This document shows, piece by piece, positions 1 to 7,068 of a stretch of 35,740 bases of DNA. The DNA comes from Acidobacteriota bacterium (GTDB lineage: Bacteria > Acidobacteriota > Vicinamibacteria > Vicinamibacterales > JACQTH01), in assembly GCA_016178075.1 (NCBI GenBank), contig JACOUA010000392.1:1-35740 (forward strand). The letters are read 5' to 3'. Position numbers and translations under genes: made by a program. The first letter of the stretch is position 1, and each line of letters begins with the position of its first letter. The notes under the pieces are model-generated. The model worked only from the letters and a program-made list of their open reading frames with translations, searched no databases and was not told where the DNA came from.

Positions 1-107
1 GGCGCGACGACCAAGCATATCGGGAATATGTGAGGGAGGAGCAACGCAGCCAGACGGGATGCAGCGCCCGCCGAATGCAGCGGGACTTTCACCACGGGCT
101 GCTAGGG
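1..107. repeat. Structured intergenic repeat, copy 1 (degenerate, left-truncated by window)
   Basis: This stretch aligns without gaps to 35639-35722 at the other end of the window; a hand count gives 60 of 84 columns identical. It can fold into a hairpin from base 4 to 42: CATAT (16-20) pairs with ATATG (26-30) around CGGGA, with shorter stems and tandem G.A mismatches at 6-7/39-40 and 9-10/36-37. A second hairpin pairs 67-71 with 80-84. The blocks GAGCAACGC, CGGGATGCA and GCCGAATGC are common to both copies. GCAGCC (46-51) can also pair with GGCTGC (97-102) in this copy only. The left end may be cut by the window edge. No ORF is evident. Confidence 0.75.
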
Positions 108-112
108 TTCGA

Positions 113-137
113 TGTGGGCTCCGTGGTCTCTGTGGTA
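113..137. repeat. Decayed nonamer repeat (CACRGAGNC family)
   Basis: On the minus strand the sequence reads as CACAGAGAC, CACGGAGCC, CACA, a roughly 9-base period. Similar units occur at 26779-26806 and, decayed, at 26946-26971. It lies directly before the dppB start and leaves no clear Shine-Dalgarno sequence there. Confidence 0.45.
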
Positions 138-153
138 ATTCGTGACTGACGTT

Positions 154-1074
154 ATGGCCCGCTACCTGGTTCGGCGTCTGCTGCTGACCGTTCCGGTCCT
201 CGTCGGGGTGGCGACCCTTGTCTTCTCGCTGATTCACCTCGTCCCGGGCGATCCCGCGCAGGCGATGTTGGGCGAGGGAGCGTCGCCGCAGGACATTGCC
301 GCCCTGCGGACGCGTCTGGGACTCGATCGACCGCTCGTGGTGCAGTACGGGGGTTTCATAGCGGGGCTGGCGCGGGGCGATCTCGGGGTGTCGCTGCGCA
401 CGAATGAACCGGTGACGAGCGCCATTGCCGAGCGGATGCCGGCCACCTTCGAGCTGGCCTTTGCCGCGATGGTCCTCGCGGTGGCGTTCGCGATTCCTCT
501 CGGCATCGTCTCGGCTGTTCGGCACCGCACGCGCGTCGATCACGCGGCGATGACACTGGCGCTCGTCGGGATTTCAATCCCGAATTTTTGGCTGGGGCCG
601 CTTTTGGCGATCGTCTTCGCGGTCGAGCTCGGATGGCTGCCGGTCTCGGGACGCGGCACGCTCGCGCACCTGATGCTGCCGGCCGTCACGCTGGCCGCCG
701 CGCTCGCGGCGATTCTGGCGCGGATGACCCGCGCCAGTCTCCTCGAGGAATTGAGCGAGCTGTATGTGCTGGCGGCGCGCGCGCGCGGAACATCGCGGCA
801 GCGCGCCGTGCTTCGACATGCCTTTCGCAACAGCCTCATTCCGGTCGTGACCATCATCGGCTTGCAGTTCGGGGCGGTCCTGACCGGCGCGATCATCACC
901 GAGACGATCTTCGCCTGGCCCGGTGTCGGACGGCTCCTGATTCAATCCATCAGCTTTCGCGACTATCCGCTGGTTCAGGGCTGCATCCTCCTGATCGCCG
1001 CCACCTATGTTGCGATGAACCTGTTGACCGACTTGCTCTACGGCGTGCTGGATCCGAGGATTCGATACGAATGA
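154..1074 (+). CDS. dppB: Oligopeptide/dipeptide ABC transporter permease, DppB/OppB family
   Basis: This is an inner-membrane permease subunit of a peptide-type (PepT) ABC importer. The N-terminus has the family pattern of an Arg-rich start, a first membrane helix and then the HLVPGDP motif. Several further hydrophobic segments follow. The cytoplasmic coupling (EAA-like) loop is seen around ARARGTSRQRAVLRHAF, followed by NSLIPVV, and the C-terminus ends DPRIRYE as in DppB relatives. I chose ATG 154 because it gives the usual MARYLVRRLL start; an in-frame GTG at 142 is possible, and neither has a strong ribosome site. It overlaps dppC by ATGA. The binding protein and ATPases are not in the window, so the substrate (peptide, nickel or other) cannot be decided. 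Confidence 0.9.
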   Translation: MARYLVRRLLLTVPVLVGVATLVFSLIHLVPGDPAQAMLGEGASPQDIAALRTRLGLDRPLVVQYGGFIAGLARGDLGVSLRTNEPVTSAIAERMPATFELAFAAMVLAVAFAIPLGIVSAVRHRTRVDHAAMTLALVGISIPNFWLGPLLAIVFAVELGWLPVSGRGTLAHLMLPAVTLAAALAAILARMTRASLLEELSELYVLAARARGTSRQRAVLRHAFRNSLIPVVTIIGLQFGAVLTGAIITETIFAWPGVGRLLIQSISFRDYPLVQGCILLIAATYVAMNLLTDLLYGVLDPRIRYE

Positions 1075-1868
1075 TCCGGTTGGGGGCGGCCATCGTCTCG
1101 GTGACGCTGCTGCTCGCGGCCTTCGGGCCGTGGGTGACGCCGTACGATCCTTCGCGGCAGGAGCTGGCGCTACGCCTCGCGCGACCCTCGCTGGCCCACC
1201 CGTTCGGGATCGACGAGCTGGGCCGTGACATCCTCTCGCGCGTGCTCGCGGGCGCGCGCATCTCGCTGCTGGTTGGCCTGACGGTCGTGTCGGTGTCGGC
1301 GGCGGTCGGATTGGCGCTGGGACTCGTGGGCGGGTATTTCGGTGGCCTGCTCGACGAGGTCATCGGGCGGGTCGTCGACGTGCTGCTCGCGTTTCCTGGA
1401 ATCCTGCTCGCCATCGCGCTCGTCGCCGTGCTCGGGCCAAGCCTCGTCAACGTCGTCCTCGCCCTCTCGGTCATCGGCTGGGTCGGCTACGCGCGGCTCG
1501 TACGCGGACAGGTCCTGCGCATTCGTGAGTTGGAGCACGTTCAGGCGGCGCGGGCGCTTGGTGCGCGAGCGCCGCGGGTGCTGCTCCGGCACGTGCTGCC
1601 TGGAACGCTGCCCTCGGTCCTGGTCCAGGCGACGCTCGGCATGGCGAGTGCCGTCATCGCCGAAGCCGCCCTGAGCTTTCTGGGATTGGGCGTGCAGCCG
1701 CCGACACCGAGCTGGGGCACCATGCTGAACGGCGGACGGACGCATCTGCTGGATGCCCCTCATCTGACGGTGTTCCCGGGGCTGGCGATCGCGGTCCTCG
1801 TCCTGGCCCTCAACTTCCTCGGGGACGGTCTGCGGGACGCGATTGATCCGAGGCGGGAGCGGCGCTGA
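1071..1868 (+). CDS. dppC: Oligopeptide/dipeptide ABC transporter permease, DppC/OppC family
   Basis: This is the second inner-membrane permease (265 aa), partner of the preceding DppB-like subunit. The start ATG overlaps the dppB stop (ATGA), giving translational coupling. Family marks are HPFGIDELGRDILSRVLAGAR near residues 43-63, the coupling loop AARALGARAPRVLLRHVLP, the segment EAALSFLGLGVQPPTPSWG, and the C-terminal NFLGDGLRDAIDPR. The N-terminus is short and lacks the cytoplasmic extension of many DppC proteins. The 3' end overlaps the convergent TPR gene by 59 bp. An in-frame open reading frame runs far upstream inside dppB but has no family similarity there, so 1071 is preferred. Confidence 0.9.
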   Translation: MIRLGAAIVSVTLLLAAFGPWVTPYDPSRQELALRLARPSLAHPFGIDELGRDILSRVLAGARISLLVGLTVVSVSAAVGLALGLVGGYFGGLLDEVIGRVVDVLLAFPGILLAIALVAVLGPSLVNVVLALSVIGWVGYARLVRGQVLRIRELEHVQAARALGARAPRVLLRHVLPGTLPSVLVQATLGMASAVIAEAALSFLGLGVQPPTPSWGTMLNGGRTHLLDAPHLTVFPGLAIAVLVLALNFLGDGLRDAIDPRRERR

Positions 1869-3297
1869 GCCGCAGGCGGCGTGCGAGCGCGCGAAGACGC
1901 GCGTGAGCAGGATCGAGGGTGAGGCCTCGCTCGACGGTCAGACGCGCCGCTTGCTCGTCGCCCGCTCGGAGCTGGGCCTCGGCCAGGCGCGACAGGAGCA
2001 GCGGCGTTTCGACGTTCGATGCGCGCAGCGCGCGCTCGAACCAGATCGCCGCCGTCGCGGGGTCGTTCACCTGAAGCGACAGTTCGGCCAGACGGACGGC
2101 GTAGAGCGTGACGTCGGTGTTCTCCGGTGCCACCGCCAGGTAATTGAGGAGCGCGTCCCTGGCCACACCGAAGTGCCCCTGCGGCTCGGCCGCGTTCGCC
2201 AGGCGCTGGAACGTCTCGGGGTCCACCGGGGGCTTCGTGATCGCTTGCAAGAGCACCTGCTCCGCGCGCGGCAGGTTCCCTGAGAGGACGAGCGATTCGC
2301 CGTACAGTGAGAGCGCCTCGCTCGAGGCGCGGGCCAGCGTCGACGCGCGCTCGAGCGCTTCGATCGCCTTGTTGAGCGATACCCGATCGCCGCGGGCATC
2401 TGGCGGCGTCACGTTCAGCCAGACGCGTCCCAGCGCCGTATACACTTGCGGCTCGTCCGGGAATCGTTCGGCGGCTCTCCGCAGCGTCGATACCGCAAGG
2501 TCGGTCCGTCCCGTTTCCGCATGCGCCAGCCCCAGCGCGACGTGCCGCTCGGGCCGGTCTGGTTCGAGCTTGGCGAGCCGTTCGAGCTGCGTCAACAGGG
2601 CCCGCGGCTCTTTCCGCGCCCGGGCGAGGGCGACGAGCTCGTCCCATGCAGGAACGAACGCCGGCGCGACTTCCACGGCGCGCTCGAACGATTGCCGCGC
2701 CTCGACCAGCTGATCGCGATCGAGCAGCGTGAGGCCGAGCAAGTACTGCGCCTCGACGAACTTGTCGTCGAGCGTCACGGCCTGCCGGAGCGGTTGGAGC
2801 GCCAGGAGCGGCTTGCCGTCCTTGTAGCGCGCGAGCGCTAGCTTGTAGAGAACCCGCGGTGAGCGATCGTCGATCCGGATATAGGCCTCATATCGCTCCG
2901 CCGCCCGCGCAAAACGGTTCAGGCTGTAGTTCACGTCGCCCAGACGCTCGAGCGGGCCGAGCGCGGTCGGGTCGATTTCGGCGGCGGTTTTCAGGTCCCG
3001 CAACGCCTCCATGAGCTCACCGCGCCGGCGATAGGTCTCGCCGCGCTTGAGATAGCCGAGCATCGAGTCGGACTTGAGGGCGATGGCGCCGCTGTACGCC
3101 TCGATCGCAAGGAAGGTCTGGTCCTGGGCTAACGCCGCGTCGCCCTGCTCGATCAGGCGGCCATAGTCCCGATCCCGGGCGGCCCCGGTGTAGATCAGGA
3201 CGCCGGCAATGCCGGCCAGCAAGACGAACAGGGCAGTCGCGAGTCTTTTCACGCGGAACCGCAGAGATCGGCGGATCTTAGCAGGAAGCGGGAACAT
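1810..3297 (-). CDS. Membrane-anchored TPR-repeat protein
   Basis: A 495-residue protein with a basic N-terminus, one hydrophobic segment at about residues 18-37 and then a long helical repeat region. Successive units of about 34 residues show TPR spacing, for example ALAQDQTFLAIEAYSGAIAL, YRRRGELMEALRDLKTAAEI and LGLTLLDRDQLVEARQSFER. It is probably anchored in the inner membrane with the TPR superhelix in the periplasm, acting in protein-protein contacts; no catalytic domain is visible. It is transcribed divergently from the ECF sigma gene, and its first codons overlap the ECF promoter -35 element. Its stop lies inside dppC. The partner is unknown. Confidence 0.85.
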   Translation of the reverse strand: MFPLPAKIRRSLRFRVKRLATALFVLLAGIAGVLIYTGAARDRDYGRLIEQGDAALAQDQTFLAIEAYSGAIALKSDSMLGYLKRGETYRRRGELMEALRDLKTAAEIDPTALGPLERLGDVNYSLNRFARAAERYEAYIRIDDRSPRVLYKLALARYKDGKPLLALQPLRQAVTLDDKFVEAQYLLGLTLLDRDQLVEARQSFERAVEVAPAFVPAWDELVALARARKEPRALLTQLERLAKLEPDRPERHVALGLAHAETGRTDLAVSTLRRAAERFPDEPQVYTALGRVWLNVTPPDARGDRVSLNKAIEALERASTLARASSEALSLYGESLVLSGNLPRAEQVLLQAITKPPVDPETFQRLANAAEPQGHFGVARDALLNYLAVAPENTDVTLYAVRLAELSLQVNDPATAAIWFERALRASNVETPLLLSRLAEAQLRAGDEQAARLTVERGLTLDPAHARLRALARRLRLSAAPASDQSRPADRPRGS

Positions 3298-3318
3298 TTC
3301 AGCCGTTTTCGGGTCTAA
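3291..3318 (+). promoter_or_regulatory. Candidate ECF-sigma promoter upstream of the sigma factor gene
   Basis: GGAACAT (3291-3297), a 15-base spacer and GTCTAA (3313-3318) closely match the general ECF promoter pattern (GGAAC around -35, GTC/TCTAA around -10). It points at the sigma factor gene with a short leader. A TATAGT at 3323-3328 is also present but has no good -35 partner. The simplest reading is positive autoregulation by the encoded sigma factor. Confidence 0.55.
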
Positions 3319-3360
3319 CTGGTATAGTTCCCAGAGACCACGTTGTCAGGGGAATCCAGG

Positions 3361-3978
3361 TTGAAGCAGCCTCGGGTCATAGGCTGGTCTCCCGACGGCG
3401 TCCAGGAAGGGACGCTCATCCAGCGGTGTGCCGCTGGCGACGAGCAGGCCTGCGCCGCGCTCCTGTCCGAGCATCAGCGCATGGTGTTCCACCTCTCGCT
3501 GCACCTGCTCGGCGACTACGAGGAGGCGCTCGACCTCTCGCAGGAAGTCTTCCTGCGCGTCTTCAAGACGATCGATCGATTTCGGGGTCACTCGACCCTT
3601 CGCACCTGGATCTATCGAATCGTGATCAATCAGGCCCGAAACCGGCAGCGGTGGTGGAAGCGGCGGCGACGGGCCTCTCAAGTCTCGCTCGACGAGCATG
3701 TGCTGCGCCACGGGGACCTGACAGATCCAGTGGACCGGACAGCGCCCGATGGGGTGCTGCAGAAAAAAGAACTGGCATCGCGCGTCTGGTCCGCGCTGGA
3801 TCGGCTCCCGTTCGAGCAGCGGACGGCGATTATCCTGCGCGAGATCGACGGACTGAGCTACGAGGAGATTGCGTTCTCGCTGGGAATCAACATCGGCACG
3901 GTCAAATCGCGGCTGACCCGGGCGCGGGGCGCGCTCCGGACCGAGCTGGCGGATGCAAGAGAGTTGGGTGACATATGA
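3361..3978 (+). CDS. ECF-family RNA polymerase sigma factor (sigma-24/RpoE type)
   Basis: A 205-residue sigma-70-family factor with region 2 (about residues 35-100: DYEEALDLSQEVFLRVFK, FRGHSTLRTWIYRIVINQARN) and region 4 (LPFEQRTAIILREIDGLSYEEIA followed by NIGTVKSRLTRAR). Region 3 is absent, as expected for ECF factors. I chose TTG 3361 because AGGGGAA (3348-3354) lies 6 bases upstream; an earlier in-frame TTG at 3343 has no ribosome site. The gene overlaps the anti-sigma gene by ATGA, the usual arrangement for a sigma factor and its inhibitor. The inducing signal is not evident. Sigma identity is clear; the start is moderately certain. Confidence 0.92.
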   Translation: MKQPRVIGWSPDGVQEGTLIQRCAAGDEQACAALLSEHQRMVFHLSLHLLGDYEEALDLSQEVFLRVFKTIDRFRGHSTLRTWIYRIVINQARNRQRWWKRRRRASQVSLDEHVLRHGDLTDPVDRTAPDGVLQKKELASRVWSALDRLPFEQRTAIILREIDGLSYEEIAFSLGINIGTVKSRLTRARGALRTELADARELGDI

Positions 3979-4751
3979 AAGCGCTGGGATGCCGGGGCGT
4001 CCGGCGACGGCTGGCGGCGTTTCACGACGGTGAGCTCTCGATCGTCGATCGCGCGTCGGTGCAGCGTCACCTCAGCGCGTGCCGGCGCTGCAGCCTCGAG
4101 CTCCATCACATGGCGCTCATCGGCAGTGCCGTTCGAGCCGCGGCGGACCTCGGACAGCATGAGTCGGACGACTTGAGCGGACTTCGAGCCGGCATCGTCG
4201 GACGGATGGAGGCCGAGCGTCAGACGTCCTGGAGCTGCAGGCTTCGGGACCTGTTCGACGACCTGCACCTGGTCTGGGCCGGGTTGGGGGCCGCGGCCTT
4301 CACCACTGCCTGTGTCGGCGTGCTGATGGGTCTCTTTCACTTTGCCACCGCCGAGCGCCCGGATTCGATTGCCGCGATGATGGACGCGCTCGCCTCGCCT
4401 GGGTCGAACGTCAACCCGGTCAGCGTCGATGGGCGGACGATGCAGCTGCCGCGGGCTGACGCCGACAGGGCCGTCTGGGTGATCGGGCCGAACGACGATG
4501 CCGTGTTCGCGTTGTCGGCGGTGGTCACGCGCGAGGGGCTGCTGACGAATCTCGAGTTCCTGCAAGCGCAGGAGCGCACCGGGCAGGGACTGGAAGCCCG
4601 TGGCAGAGAATCGAGCGAAATGTTGGGCTTGCTCGACGCCGCTTCACGCGCGCGCTTCGCCCCGGCGCGCGGGCTCGGCGACTCCCCCATTGCCGTGAAT
4701 GTGGTATGGCTGCTCGCGCACACGACGGTCAGGGGCAAGCTGCACAGTTAG
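3975..4751 (+). CDS. Membrane-bound anti-sigma factor with ZAS-type zinc finger
   Basis: A 258-residue probable inhibitor of the upstream ECF factor. The N-terminal cytoplasmic domain carries HLSACRRC (His32, Cys36, Cys39), the HxxxCxxC zinc-binding signature of zinc-finger anti-sigma factors (zf-HC2/ZAS). One membrane helix follows at about residues 98-121, and the rest is a periplasmic domain of unknown fold. The start overlaps the sigma stop (ATGA), so the two proteins are probably made in coupled amounts. The stop codon lies at the edge of a heptad-repeat hairpin that separates it from the convergent propeller gene. The redox or envelope signal cannot be told from the sequence. Confidence 0.85.
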   Translation: MKALGCRGVRRRLAAFHDGELSIVDRASVQRHLSACRRCSLELHHMALIGSAVRAAADLGQHESDDLSGLRAGIVGRMEAERQTSWSCRLRDLFDDLHLVWAGLGAAAFTTACVGVLMGLFHFATAERPDSIAAMMDALASPGSNVNPVSVDGRTMQLPRADADRAVWVIGPNDDAVFALSAVVTREGLLTNLEFLQAQERTGQGLEARGRESSEMLGLLDAASRARFAPARGLGDSPIAVNVVWLLAHTTVRGKLHS

Positions 4752-4755
4752 TTAT

Positions 4756-4829
4756 CAGTTCTCAGTTCTCAGTGTTCAGTTTCAAAACGCGCATTCGAAC
4801 TGAGAACTGAAGACTGAAAACTGAGAACT
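4756..4829. repeat. Heptad inverted repeat, family A (CAGTTNT), copy 1; possible bidirectional terminator
   Basis: The left arm 4756-4782 is built of CAGTTNT heptads and the right arm 4797-4829 of the complementary AACTGAN units, with a 14-base loop. Mismatches fall mostly at the variable base of the heptad. It fills the gap between two convergent genes, and the stop codon of the minus-strand propeller gene (4828-4830) is the last triplet of the right arm. A long RNA hairpin would form in both directions, but no U-tract follows. Confidence 0.8.
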
Positions 4830-7068
4830 ATTTCTTCACCTCGCCCCGCGCCGTGGCGACGTTGTTCATCGCGTCCACAACTCGAATCACGACGCTCTTG
4901 GTGGCCGCCTCGGCATCGAGCACCAAGTCGAACAGCTCGACGCGCGAATCGGAGATGCCGTCGCGCGGATAGATCCGCTGCCAGCGGTCGGCGTCCAGCG
5001 AGTACTCCACACGCTGAACGGCCGACTGTTCGTCCCGAACTTCGAACGAGAGCACGTAGCGATCACCTTGCCGCCTGACGCCTTGCATGGTGACCGACGG
5101 CGGGGTGTTGTCGATGTCGAAGCTCGTGCTCTCGAGCTCGCCGACGAGCGACATGCCGGGAGGGTTCGACGGCGCGTCGGACGCCTGGATCTTGATGAAG
5201 TATGTCCCGTTCGGGACCGACGTCGTATCCCAGACGAAGATCGCATCCGAGAGGCCGCGCTTGAGCATCTTCCACGACGTTTCGCCCTCACGCCGATAGA
5301 GGACGTCGAAGACCAGCGTGTCCTCGTTTTCATCCTCTGACTTCCAGACGAACGTCTGCAGTCCCTTCTGGTAGATGCGGCGTCCAAGCGCGGGGCCCGT
5401 CGGAGGGACCGGCTGGCCTTGCTGGGAGGGCGGCGGCGTGGACGGCCGGGTCGTCGTCGCGTCTTCCGGGAGTCCGGCAATCTCGAGCTCGCCGGTTGAG
5501 AACGGCTTCTGGAACACGCTTCCGGGCGGGTGAACGGTGATCTCGTTGACCTTGGGGCGCAGATTCCGTGGCAGGAAGGCCGCCGTCACCGAGGTCAGGA
5601 CCGGACCCTCGCCCTTTCCCGCCAGAACCGCCTTCCACTGAAGGTAGCGGGCCTTTGGACTGCTGATCTGCTCGCCGACCGAGTTCTTGTATGGTCCGGC
5701 CCACTCGCTCCAGGTCGAGTCAGGCGTGGCGGTATTGCCCGATCGCGTGTAGAGCTCGATGCTGCTCGTTGCCGGTGTCGATCCTCGCCAACTCACTGTT
5801 CCCCACGCGGCGACCGTCTCGGCGTCACGAACTTTCGATTGATAGGTGCCGCGATCGCCCCGTGCCGACCCGAGCCGGAACAACTTGCCTGGATTCGCCG
5901 TGGCGTAGTAATTGCGCCCGCTGCTGTCGGCCATGAACATGGTCACCTGCTGGGCCGCCGCGCGCGTGAGCAGCGTGACCTGCGTGGGATCACCGGCGAC
6001 CCTGAAGATCTTGCCCTCACTGCCGGTCCCGATGATCACCCCGCCGTCTGCGTCGAAGGAGATGTCGTAGGGCGTGTCCTGGCGCGACTCCCAGATAGCG
6101 TCCCACACGCCGTCGGGCGTGATGCGATACACGGCGCCCCTGAGGCTGCGACGATCGTCGCGTCGCGCCGTCCGCTGCTCGGGTGCCGGTTGGACTGCGA
6201 CGCTCGCGATCGAAATGGAGGTGATTTCGGTCGACACCGATGGCGTCGGCGTCGTCCGAGGGGCTTCGGGAACTGCGCGATCGGCCGGCGTCTCCTGTGC
6301 GGCCGGCCGGCTGCTCACGGCCGCTGCGTAGAGGTTGCCTTTCTGGTCGAATCGCAGCGCATGGATCTCGCGAAACGCCGAGTCGAGCAGCACGAACGCC
6401 TTGCCCTGACTGTCGACCCGGAAAACCTTGCCCGGCGCCTCGGTGCCGACCACCAGGTTGCCCGAACGGTCCAGGGCGAGCGACACCGCGTGCGTCGTTT
6501 CGGTTCGATAAAAAGGGACGCCCTTGCCGTCCGGTCCGATCTTGTAGATGACGCCTTTCTCGCCCGTCCCGGCGTAGAGAGCGCCGGCGCGATCAAAGAC
6601 GAGCGACCAGATGTACTTGTCGTCCGGGTCGAAGAAGGCCGTCGCCGACCCCGAGGCGTCGACTTTGTAGACTTTGCCTTCGGGGGAGGTGCCGACGTAG
6701 ATCGAGCCGTCCGGACCCTGGGCGAGCGCGTGCACCTCGAGCTCGGGCGAGTCGTAGAAGACCGTCGCCTTGCCGCCGGACGGCACGCGGAAGACCTTCC
6801 CTTCGTTTCCGCTTCCGAGATACATCGCGCCGTCGCGCGTCTGCAGGATCGTCCAGAGAAACGGCGCGGTGGTTTCGTCGACGAGCTCGGTGGCGGGAGC
6901 CAGTAGTAGTCGGCCGGCGCTGTCAATCGAGAGGTTCTCGACCTCGCCCTCCAGGAGCTCGGCTTGGGTCGAGACCTGCCAGATGATGGGGGAGGCTGCC
7001 CAGACTCCGGCCACGAACGCGGTGAGGGCGAGGGATACAGCGAGAAAACAGCCGCGCGAGGCCTTCAA
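4828..7068 (-). CDS. Exported beta-propeller protein with C-terminal Ig/FnIII-like region
   Basis: A 746-residue secreted or periplasmic protein. A signal peptide is evident (KASRG, then CFLAVSLALTAFVAGVWA). Residues from about 40 to 400 carry repeated blade motifs such as DGAMYLGSGNEGKVFRV, DGSIYVGTSPEGKVYKVD and GALYAGTGEKGVIYKI, typical of NHL/SMP-30-like or regulator propellers. After a Thr/Pro-rich stretch comes a beta-rich part with PNGTYFIKIQASDAPSNPP and DNTPPSV, resembling fibronectin/Ig-like domains. The start is TTG 7068, overlapping the stop of the upstream S55 gene (TTGA); it places the signal peptide exactly at the N-terminus. No enzymatic motif was found. It may bind or sense a ligand together with the coupled S55 protein. 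Confidence 0.8.
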   Translation of the reverse strand: MKASRGCFLAVSLALTAFVAGVWAASPIIWQVSTQAELLEGEVENLSIDSAGRLLLAPATELVDETTAPFLWTILQTRDGAMYLGSGNEGKVFRVPSGGKATVFYDSPELEVHALAQGPDGSIYVGTSPEGKVYKVDASGSATAFFDPDDKYIWSLVFDRAGALYAGTGEKGVIYKIGPDGKGVPFYRTETTHAVSLALDRSGNLVVGTEAPGKVFRVDSQGKAFVLLDSAFREIHALRFDQKGNLYAAAVSSRPAAQETPADRAVPEAPRTTPTPSVSTEITSISIASVAVQPAPEQRTARRDDRRSLRGAVYRITPDGVWDAIWESRQDTPYDISFDADGGVIIGTGSEGKIFRVAGDPTQVTLLTRAAAQQVTMFMADSSGRNYYATANPGKLFRLGSARGDRGTYQSKVRDAETVAAWGTVSWRGSTPATSSIELYTRSGNTATPDSTWSEWAGPYKNSVGEQISSPKARYLQWKAVLAGKGEGPVLTSVTAAFLPRNLRPKVNEITVHPPGSVFQKPFSTGELEIAGLPEDATTTRPSTPPPSQQGQPVPPTGPALGRRIYQKGLQTFVWKSEDENEDTLVFDVLYRREGETSWKMLKRGLSDAIFVWDTTSVPNGTYFIKIQASDAPSNPPGMSLVGELESTSFDIDNTPPSVTMQGVRRQGDRYVLSFEVRDEQSAVQRVEYSLDADRWQRIYPRDGISDSRVELFDLVLDAEAATKSVVIRVVDAMNNVATARGEVKK

